The notes under the pieces: generated by a model
Databases searched by the model: none
The model's input: only the letters and a program-made list of their open reading frames with translations
What the model was told of the DNA's origin: nothing
Origin: DATBLE01 sp963775695
Lineage (GTDB): Bacteria > Actinomycetota > Thermoleophilia > Gaiellales > Gaiellaceae
NCBI GenBank assembly: GCA_963775695.1
Contig: CAVZJU010000012.1
Coordinates: 1 to 64,000 of the forward strand
Direction: 5' to 3'
DNA: 64,000 nucleotides
Shown here: piece after piece, positions 9,249-15,720 of the stretch
How positions within the stretch are numbered: the first letter of the stretch is position 1
How the letters are laid out: each line of letters opens with the position of its first letter
Made by a program: the position numbers and the translations under genes

Positions 9249-9815
9249 TCAGGCGCCAGTCTCGCCGGTCTCGGCGCTCGGACACGACCGCGAGCGGTAG
9301 ATCCCGAAGCGCGTCGGCGAGAGGATCCAGCGCCACCGGCCGTCGACCGCGACGGCGTGCACGGTCTGCGTGACGATCACCGACTCGTCGAGCACGGGCT
9401 CGCTGAGCTTCAGCCTGAAGGTGACCGCCTTGCTGGGCACGATCCCCCGGTCGCCGGGGACGTTGATCTGCTCGTCCTTCGAGCGGACGAGCCTGATCCA
9501 GTCGAGATGCCCGGGGATCGGGGTCCGGGCCTCGCAGTTCACGTAGACGGTCCGGGTCGCGACGCGCTGCTGCGCGGGATGGAGCGACGGCCAGACGCCG
9601 TCGTAGTCGTTGTCGGCGATGTGGCTGACGATCCCGCGGAGGAAGACGACGGGATCCCCGGCCGGCTGCGCCGCCTCGTCGTGGCGCCCGCCCGCCCAGA
9701 CGGCGAGGCCCGCCCCGACCGCGGTCGCGATCGCAACCGCCGCGGCTCCGAGCGCCCACTGCTGTTTGCTTGGCGAGGCCGTCGTCGCATCGTACTCGCC
9801 CGCTGCGATCAGCAA
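9249..9815 (-). CDS. Membrane-anchored protein of unknown function
   Basis: The product of about 188 residues has a short cytoplasmic N-terminus, one transmembrane segment at about residues 20-43 (WALGAAAVAIATAVGAGLAVW) and an extracytoplasmic domain. The domain includes HIADNDYDGVWPSLHPAQQ and ends GRWRWILSPTRFGIYR, resembling the NTF2-like extracellular domains of small actinobacterial lipoprotein-like proteins, though no family is certain. The start codon read is TTG at 9815, only 11 nt from the GTG of the divergent gene, so the true start may differ. No other good start is in frame before the membrane helix. Confidence 0.55.
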   Translation of the reverse strand: MLIAAGEYDATTASPSKQQWALGAAAVAIATAVGAGLAVWAGGRHDEAAQPAGDPVVFLRGIVSHIADNDYDGVWPSLHPAQQRVATRTVYVNCEARTPIPGHLDWIRLVRSKDEQINVPGDRGIVPSKAVTFRLKLSEPVLDESVIVTQTVHAVAVDGRWRWILSPTRFGIYRSRSCPSAETGETGA

Positions 9816-9826
9816 ACTATGAATCG

Positions 9827-10417
9827 GTGAATCGCCTGCTCGCCGGGGGGGCTCTGGCCATCTTCATCGCCGCGATGGCTGTGATCGCGCTTTCCAGCGT
9901 GGGCTCGAAGAGCCGCGAGACGCGGGCGACGACGACGGCCGCGACCACGAAGCCGGCGAGTCGGCCACAGCCGCCGAAGCCCGCGCCGAAACCCACCCGC
10001 ATCAAGCTGGTCGCGGTCGGCCCGTACGATCCCCCGCCCGGCGACGGCACCGAGAACGACGCGGAGGTCGCGAACGCCGTCGACGGGAACGCGTCGACCT
10101 TCTGGAGCACCGAGCACTACACGCACGGATTCTTCAAGCCGGGGGTGGGCATCGTCCTCGACGCCGGGAAGAAGCGGCCGATCGCCCGCGTCCTGGTCGG
10201 AACGGACGACGTCGGCTCACGAGCCGAGATCCAGCTCGGCGACCAGCCGACCGGGCCGTACCGGGCGGTGTCCGCCGCCAAGGCGCTCCAGCCCGGGACG
10301 ACCGCGTTCCCGCTCAAGCGCGGGGCGTCCGGACGCTACGTGCTGGTCTGGGTGACGGCCGTGCCGACCGCGACCGGGGAGGCACACATCACCGAGGTGC
10401 GCGCGCTCGGCCGCTAG
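9827..10417 (+). CDS. Membrane-anchored protein with discoidin-like domain
   Basis: The 196-residue product has an N-terminal transmembrane anchor (LLAGGALAIFIAAMAVIAL), a Thr/Pro/Lys-rich linker at about residues 40-65 (TTKPASRPQPPKPAPKP), and a C-terminal domain starting near KLVAVGPYDPPPGDG with NAVDGNASTFWSTEHY, the hallmark of F5/8-type C (discoidin-like) domains seen at the extracellular end of actinobacterial envelope and kinase proteins. The GTG at 9827 was chosen; the longer in-frame start at 9770 overlaps the divergent gene. The likely role is ligand or glycan binding outside the cell. Confidence 0.65.
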   Translation: MNRLLAGGALAIFIAAMAVIALSSVGSKSRETRATTTAATTKPASRPQPPKPAPKPTRIKLVAVGPYDPPPGDGTENDAEVANAVDGNASTFWSTEHYTHGFFKPGVGIVLDAGKKRPIARVLVGTDDVGSRAEIQLGDQPTGPYRAVSAAKALQPGTTAFPLKRGASGRYVLVWVTAVPTATGEAHITEVRALGR

Positions 10418-10493
10418 CCATGGCCGCCGATGAGAGCCGGGCGGGCGAAAGAATCTGCGCGCGCGTCGCCCTGTCCCGGCGCCGCGCGCGCGC

Positions 10494-11570
10494 TCAGACG
10501 GGGGCGGCGACGCCGGCGAAGCTGCGCCGCACGCGGACGAACATCGCTTCCAGCGCGAGCGCCGGGGTGACGTTGAACTCCTCGAACGTGCGCCACACGC
10601 CGCGGACGACCTCTGCCGCCTGCTCCGCCGCGGGCATGCGCTCGGAGGTCGCGTCCTCGACCAGTTCGGCGATGCGGTCGTAGTGGACGACGGCGCGCTC
10701 GGCCCCTGCTGCGACGACCACGAGATCGCGGTACCACGCGGCCAGCTCGTCGAGCGCGACCAAAATCTCCTCACGCTCCGCTCCGCGTGCGGCGCGACGG
10801 ACGTGCTGCTCGGCCTCCCGGTCCGGCAGCTCCCGCCCGGCGATCGCCTCCTCGGCGGCGGCCCGCTCCTCGGCGCCGCGCTCTGCTGCGAGCGCCGTCA
10901 CCGTCTGGGCGGCAGCGGCGGGATCGAACGCCGGGTCCGCGTATGCGGCGCGTGCGAGTACCAGCAGCTCGGCCCGCCGGCGGACGGCGTCGGGGTCGAG
11001 GAGACGCGCGACCCGGTCGAGCCGGCCGGCAGCAACCCGGGCAACGGCGGTCAGCTCCTCCGGCGTCAGGCCCGGTGCGAGCCGCTCGGCCTCGGCCCGG
11101 ACGGCCCGCTCGGACAGCCGCTGGAACGGGACGAGCTGGCAGCGCGAGCGGATCGTCTCCGGAATCGGGCCGAGCTCGTCGGCGGCGAGCACGACCACGG
11201 CATACGGGGGCGGCTCCTCGAGGTCCTTCAGCAGCGAGTCGGCGGCCTCGGGGTTCAGCAGATGGGCGTCGAAGATCAGGTACACGCGCCGGTCGCCCTC
11301 GAACGGGCGCATGTGGAGATCGCGCCGCAGCTCACGGACGTCGTCGATCCTGATCTGGTCGCCGTGCGGCTCCAGCACGTACAGGTCGGGATGGGCCAGC
11401 CGCGCGACGCGGTCGCCGTCCCGGAGCAGCTCGGCGGCGAACGCGATCGCCGCCCGCCGCTTTCCCACGCCCGCCGGACCGTGGAAGAGATACGCATGCG
11501 CAGGCCCCTCCCGCAACGCCGCGCCGAGCAGCTGCTTCGCCTGCTCCTGCTCGATCAGCGCCTCGAACAT
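10494..11570 (-). CDS. holB: DNA polymerase III subunit delta'
   Basis: The 358-residue clamp-loader protein starts MFEALIEQEQAKQLLGAAL, with a Walker A-like GPAGVGKRRAAIAFA at about residues 33-47, AYLFHGPAG before it, and the sensor region SLLKDLEEPPPYAVVVLAAD followed by TIRSRCQLVPF. These are diagnostic for delta'/HolB-type AAA+ proteins that load the sliding clamp. It follows tmk, the usual pairing, separated by exactly the 77 nt that make up an intergenic repeat. The C-terminal third (from about residue 210) is an Ala/Arg-rich collar domain with low similarity, normal for the family. Confidence 0.88.
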   Translation of the reverse strand: MFEALIEQEQAKQLLGAALREGPAHAYLFHGPAGVGKRRAAIAFAAELLRDGDRVARLAHPDLYVLEPHGDQIRIDDVRELRRDLHMRPFEGDRRVYLIFDAHLLNPEAADSLLKDLEEPPPYAVVVLAADELGPIPETIRSRCQLVPFQRLSERAVRAEAERLAPGLTPEELTAVARVAAGRLDRVARLLDPDAVRRRAELLVLARAAYADPAFDPAAAAQTVTALAAERGAEERAAAEEAIAGRELPDREAEQHVRRAARGAEREEILVALDELAAWYRDLVVVAAGAERAVVHYDRIAELVEDATSERMPAAEQAAEVVRGVWRTFEEFNVTPALALEAMFVRVRRSFAGVAAPV

Positions 11571-11650
11571 GACGCCTGCGGCGTCACGACATCGTCTCGC
11601 ACCAAGGTCGACAGCTCCGCTGTCGCCTTTCTGCTCGGCTTCGTCTCTCA
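11571..11650 (-). repeat. 80-bp intergenic dyad repeat, copy A
   Basis: Read on the minus strand, this copy begins with the TGA stop codon of tmk and ends at the base before the holB ATG. It matches the copy at 30081-30160 at 73 of 80 positions. It holds two inverted repeats: CGACAGC/GCTGTCG with a 3-nt loop and GACGCC/GGCGTC with a 3-nt loop. Four of the seven differences between copies fall in or next to the two loops, and no stem pairing is broken. Confidence 0.8.
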
Positions 11651-12244
11651 GAGCAGCTCCTGCACGCGGCCGCGAATGTTCGCAGCGATCTCCTCCGCGG
11701 GGAGGGAACCGTCCAGCAGCTCGATGCGCGCGGAGAACCGGCGCGCGAGCTCCGCGTAGGCGCCGCCGACCTGGGCCTGGAAAGCATCGCCTTCGCGCTC
11801 GATCCGGTCGGGGTCGCCCTGCCGGCGCGCACCGGCGGTCCCGGCGTCGAGCGCGAGCACGAACGTCCGGTCGGGGAGCAGCCCTTCCAGCACGGTGAGA
11901 TTGAGCTGGAGCACGGCATCGAGGCCGAGGCCGCGCGCGATTCCCTGGTAGGCGAGCGAGGAGTCCACGAACCGGTCGCAGACGACGTCGGCGCCGCGCT
12001 GGAGCGCCGGTCTGATCACCTCGGCGGCATGCTCGGCGCGGGAGGCGGCGAAGAGCGCCGCCTCTGCCCAACCCGCCATCTGCGGGCCGTTCAGGACGAG
12101 TTGCCGAACCGCCTCGCCGAGCTCGGTCCCGCCCGGCTCGCGGGTCGCGACCACGTCGCGCCCGAGCGCGAGCAGGTGCTGCTCGAGCAGCCGCGCCTGG
12201 GTCGACTTCCCCGAGCCGTCGACTCCTTCGATGCTCACGAACAC
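11648..12244 (-). CDS. tmk: Thymidylate kinase
   Basis: The product of about 198 residues begins VFVSIEGVDGSGKSTQA, containing the P-loop, followed by the DR(Y/F) region VVCDRFVDSSLAYQG and the lid region RRQGDPDRIEREGDAF. It phosphorylates dTMP to dTDP in dTTP synthesis. The GTG at 12244 is preferred because the family starts 3-8 residues before IEGVDGSGKS; an upstream ATG at 12316 would add an unsupported leader. It lies upstream of holB on the same strand, a common pairing. The stop TGA is the first codon of the intergenic repeat. Confidence 0.92.
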   Translation of the reverse strand: MFVSIEGVDGSGKSTQARLLEQHLLALGRDVVATREPGGTELGEAVRQLVLNGPQMAGWAEAALFAASRAEHAAEVIRPALQRGADVVCDRFVDSSLAYQGIARGLGLDAVLQLNLTVLEGLLPDRTFVLALDAGTAGARRQGDPDRIEREGDAFQAQVGGAYAELARRFSARIELLDGSLPAEEIAANIRGRVQELL

Positions 12245-12322
12245 GCCCGGGATTAGAACAGGTGAGCGACCCTCGACGAGCGGCGGGAAGGAGCGGGGGC
12301 CGGCGGCACGAATCACGCCCCC

Positions 12323-12868
12323 GTGGATTCACCCGCCCCGCAGATCGAGCTCGTCCGCCCCTGGCGCACGGCCACGCTCGTCGCCTCCGGGGTTGCGGCG
12401 GTCGAGCTGATCGCACTGGTGATCCTGGGGGTGGTGCTGCTCGGACGCTCGCTCGCGCCGCACGTCCACGCCGCAGCCGCGCAGGCTGCGCGCGAGACGA
12501 AACATGCCGCGGCGCCGGCGAAGCACGAGGCCAAGCCGAAGCCGGCCGGGCCGGCCCATGCGGCCCGGATCCTGCCGCGCTCGAAAACGGGCGTCCTCGT
12601 CCTGAACGGCAACGGGATCAACGGCGCGGCCGCCGAGGCGGCGGGGATCGTCCGGGCCCGCGGGTACCGGGTCGCGGGCACGAAGAACGCTCCGCGCACC
12701 GGGTATCCGACCTGGCGCCTGATGACGGCGCCGGGCTACGCAGCCGAGGCGATCCGCTTCGCGCGTGACATCGACCTGCCCCGGACGCGCGTCGGACCGC
12801 TCGACGGGATGACGCCGAAGCAGCTGCACGGCGCAAAGCTCGTCCTCATCCTCGGCACCACCCGCTAA
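12323..12868 (+). CDS. LytR C-terminal-domain membrane protein
   Basis: The 181-residue product has a membrane anchor at about residues 19-42, an Ala/Lys/His/Pro-rich linker (HAAAPAKHEAKPKPAGPAH), and a LytR_C-type domain from about residue 88 (TGVLVLNGNGINGAAAEAAGIVRARGYRVAG), ending KLVLILGTT. Such domains occur outside the membrane in cell-envelope biogenesis proteins, either fused to LCP transferases or alone as here. The start is GTG at 12323. It diverges from tmk and converges on the O-antigen-ligase gene with a 4-nt overlap. Confidence 0.75.
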   Translation: MDSPAPQIELVRPWRTATLVASGVAAVELIALVILGVVLLGRSLAPHVHAAAAQAARETKHAAAPAKHEAKPKPAGPAHAARILPRSKTGVLVLNGNGINGAAAEAAGIVRARGYRVAGTKNAPRTGYPTWRLMTAPGYAAEAIRFARDIDLPRTRVGPLDGMTPKQLHGAKLVLILGTTR

Positions 12869-14772
12869 CGCCCTTCGACCTTGGCGCGCGCCTGGTCGAG
12901 CAGCCCGCCCGGGCGGCCGGCCGGTCCGTAGGGGTCGAGGCCGTACGCCCGGTCGAGGTCATGGAGCGCTGCGCGGTAGCGGCCGGTGAAGAACTCGAAC
13001 GAGCCGAGCGCGTACCAGGTGCTCGAGTTCTTCGGCTGGAGCTTCACGGCATCCCGGTAGTACCGAAGCGCGGCCCGGTCGTCGGGCTTAGCCGATTCGG
13101 CGTCGCCGAGAGCGAGCAGCGGGTCGGTCGCCAGCGGGTCGAGCCGGCGGGCTGAACGGCCGTCCGACAGCGCGGCGCCGGTCCGACCGGCCGCGATCGC
13201 CTCGTAGGCCGAGTCGACGAGCCGGCCCGACGCGTACGGCGCGGTCAGCGAATAGAGGACGGCGATCGTGACCAACACGACCGCGGCCGCCCGGGCCGGC
13301 CGCGGACGGCCGCCGGGCGGCGAGGCCCCGAGCCCGACGAGCACGCCGAACGAGAAGAACGCCGGCGCGCCGACCGCGACGAACTCCCAGTGGATGTCGA
13401 CCAGCGAGTGGAGCACGAACACCCCGGCACCCAGGGCGAGGGCCGTCGCCGCCGCGCGCTCGGCCGGCTCGACCCGGCGGACGGCCGTCACCGCCGCCGT
13501 GGCACCCGCCCCGACCAGCCCGAGCAGCAGGAGAAACCCGACCACGCCGGTCTCGGCCAGGAACTGGAGCGGGAGGTCGTGCGGCTCGATGGTGACGATC
13601 GACCCGTTTCTGATCGCCCGCCGGGCGACCTCGAACGTCGCCGCACCGTGTCCCCCCGCAGGCGCGTCCTCGAAGAGCTGCCACGCCTCCTGCCACCACC
13701 GCCAGCGATTGCTAGAGCTGAGGTCGGCGAGGCGGTTCGGCGTCTGCGTCACCTCCGCCGCTTTCACGCCGCGGAACTCGTCGAGGATCGCCCCTCCCTT
13801 GCGCGCGACGACCGCCGCGACGGCGACGACCACGACCACGGCGACGACGACGGCGAACGCGCGCGTCAGCGACCGCCGACGTTCCGGAGCCAGCTCGGCT
13901 CTGGCCGCGAAGTACGCGAGCAGGCAGACGACCGCCGCGCCGAGGCAGAGCAGGACGCCGAACCAGGCGCCGTCGTTCACGCGGTCGGCGTACGGCTGCA
14001 GATCGTCGGTGAGCGCGGGTCGCGAGAACGCCCAGAGCGCCACGAGCCCGGCGACCGGCGTGACGAGAACCAGCGTTCCGAGCGTCTCGAGGCGGTCGCG
14101 GTCGATCGCCAGCCAGGCGAGCGCAGCCACGCCGGCAACGGCGATCCCGGCGCGCGAGTAGGTCAGGACGACCACGAGCTCGGCGAGGTAGACGAGGAGT
14201 GCTCCGGAGGCGCGCACAACGGGGTGGAACCGCCGCGAGCAGGTCGCCCACAGGCCGAACGGCACCGCTGTCGCGGCGACGAGCGCGAGCGAGTTCCAGT
14301 AGCCGACCGGGTTGCGCAGACGAGCGACGCGGGCGCCGTCGGGGAAGAGCGAGGGGATGACCTTGCCGAGCAGCGCCCACGCGAGAACGAGGCCGAGCAG
14401 CAGCGCCAGCCCGGCGGCGGCGGTCCGCGCCGGCCGGGGGGCCCGCGTGGCGACCAGGCCGAGCAGGGCAATCGCTCCGTAGGCGAGCAGCCGGTCGAAC
14501 GCCGCCCAGGAGAGGTCGGGCGCGATCGACCACCACATCGTCAGGCCGACCCAGGCGGTCAGTGCGGCGAGCAGGCCGAAGCCGACCGCACCGGCTCCGC
14601 GCGGTGCGGGCAGCCCGCCCCCCAGGGCGAGAACGGCGGCTGCGATCGCCGCCAGCGAGCCGATCCAGAACAGCCGCCCGTTCGAGGTCCCGTCGCCGAA
14701 GAAGAGCGCGGTGAAGAGCAGAGCGGCCGCGGCAAGGAGCGCTGCCCTGCCGGCGAGCATGGGGGCCTGCAT
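12865..14772 (-). CDS. O-antigen ligase/polymerase-like membrane protein with TPR tail
   Basis: This 635-residue protein has about ten to twelve hydrophobic helices over residues 1-490, including VLTYSRAGIAVAG, a signature of the Wzy/O-antigen-ligase (Wzy_C) family, and the extracellular loop with NRWRWWQEAWQLFEDAPAGGHGAATF, in which the catalytic-type H and R residues lie. The C-terminal part (about 540-630) contains two TPR-like helices (ALRYYRDAVKLQPKNSSTWYALGSFEFFTGRYRAALHDLDRA). It probably polymerises or transfers cell-surface polysaccharide. An internal ATG at 14760 is an alternative start. It overlaps the LytR_C gene on the other strand by 4 nt. Confidence 0.8.
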   Translation of the reverse strand: MQAPMLAGRAALLAAAALLFTALFFGDGTSNGRLFWIGSLAAIAAAVLALGGGLPAPRGAGAVGFGLLAALTAWVGLTMWWSIAPDLSWAAFDRLLAYGAIALLGLVATRAPRPARTAAAGLALLLGLVLAWALLGKVIPSLFPDGARVARLRNPVGYWNSLALVAATAVPFGLWATCSRRFHPVVRASGALLVYLAELVVVLTYSRAGIAVAGVAALAWLAIDRDRLETLGTLVLVTPVAGLVALWAFSRPALTDDLQPYADRVNDGAWFGVLLCLGAAVVCLLAYFAARAELAPERRRSLTRAFAVVVAVVVVVAVAAVVARKGGAILDEFRGVKAAEVTQTPNRLADLSSSNRWRWWQEAWQLFEDAPAGGHGAATFEVARRAIRNGSIVTIEPHDLPLQFLAETGVVGFLLLLGLVGAGATAAVTAVRRVEPAERAAATALALGAGVFVLHSLVDIHWEFVAVGAPAFFSFGVLVGLGASPPGGRPRPARAAAVVLVTIAVLYSLTAPYASGRLVDSAYEAIAAGRTGAALSDGRSARRLDPLATDPLLALGDAESAKPDDRAALRYYRDAVKLQPKNSSTWYALGSFEFFTGRYRAALHDLDRAYGLDPYGPAGRPGGLLDQARAKVEGR

Positions 14773-14979
14773 CGCGGCCCGACGCTAGCAGAGGGTCTCC
14801 CCGACAATGCCCGAGGATCGAGGCTAGGCTTAACAGACCCTTTACGGGGGCCTCACGGGCATCAAACGGCGCCCGGGAAGACTTGGTTCCCAAGCCCCTC
14901 CGCCCGGGGCATGACGTACAGTGCATTGAACGAGAGAGACACCGACCGGCGCTCGGGTGGGCACGGTCTTCGGTTTCGC

Positions 14980-15606
14980 GTGATCCGTTCGCTTCGCCAC
15001 ACCCTCGTAGCACTCCTGATCGTGGGCGTACCCACCGCCGCGTTCGCTTCCGGCACGGCCGCCGCGGCCGGGACCGCGGCCAAGAGCAAGCCGCCCTGCT
15101 GGAAGGTGCTGATCAACGACTGGTACGACGGCCGCATCGACGGGATCTACGAGATCCACTGCTACCGGGACGCGTTGCAGCATCTTCCGGCCGACGTGGA
15201 CACGTACTCGAGCGCCAGGGACGACATCAGGCAGGCCCTGCAGAAGCGGATCACGCAGGGCCACAGTGGCGGCAACGGCGCCGGCGGTGGGACGAACGGC
15301 GGCGCAGGCGGCGGCGGCACCTCCGGCGGGGGAGCGTCGGGCGGCGGCAGCTCGGGCTCGGGGAACTCCGGCAGCGGATCGGGGTCGGCCAGCGGCCCGA
15401 TCGGGTCGGCGTTCGACGCCACGAAGCCGGCCAAGGCCGACTCGCTTCCGGTCCCGCTGCTCGTCCTGGGCGGCGTCGCGGTCGTCCTGATGGCGGCCGG
15501 CGGAGCGGGTTTCCTGACGCGCAGGACGCGCCTGCGGCGGGCGCAGCTCGCCTCCGCCGCGTCCGTGCCGCACGGGCCCGATCCGGAGCCCACCGAGCAG
15601 TCCTAG
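14980..15606 (+). CDS. Secreted, C-terminally anchored protein with Gly/Ser-rich linker
   Basis: The product is about 208 residues from GTG at 14980, which opens a signal peptide (RSLRHTLVALLIVGVPTAAFASG). Next is a small domain with two cysteines (KPPCWKVLINDWYDGRIDG, YEIHCYRDAL) and a helix (DTYSSARDDIRQALQKRI). A 55-residue Gly/Ser linker follows, then a transmembrane segment (VPLLVLGGVAVVLMAAGGAGFL) with a basic stop. The layout is that of a surface protein tethered to the membrane by its C-terminus. The cysteine-containing domain is of unknown function. An ATG at 14911 is possible but delays the signal peptide. Confidence 0.6.
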   Translation: MIRSLRHTLVALLIVGVPTAAFASGTAAAAGTAAKSKPPCWKVLINDWYDGRIDGIYEIHCYRDALQHLPADVDTYSSARDDIRQALQKRITQGHSGGNGAGGGTNGGAGGGGTSGGGASGGGSSGSGNSGSGSGSASGPIGSAFDATKPAKADSLPVPLLVLGGVAVVLMAAGGAGFLTRRTRLRRAQLASAASVPHGPDPEPTEQS

Positions 15607-15720
15607 CCGAACGAAATCGCCTGCAAATCGGACGAAAATCGTTCCGTCCGAAGGACGCTCTACGCTCCTTGGTCCCTCTCCGGAGGAGAGGGAGCCCGCA
15701 GCTATCCTTGGGAGGAAGAG
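15607..15720 (+). promoter_or_regulatory. nrdJ upstream region with two hairpins
   Basis: A hairpin with stem CGGACG/CGTCCG (15629-15650) may end the previous gene. A second with stem TCCCTCTCC/GGAGAGGGA (15673-15681 and 15685-15693, loop of 3) lies 18 nt before the Shine-Dalgarno GGGAGGAAGAG of nrdJ. The region is too short for a cobalamin riboswitch. Confidence 0.4.

Noticed and set aside
15607..15720. Cobalamin riboswitch upstream of nrdJ
   Set aside because: Only 114 nt are available and no B12-box sequence is seen; two short hairpins explain the structure.
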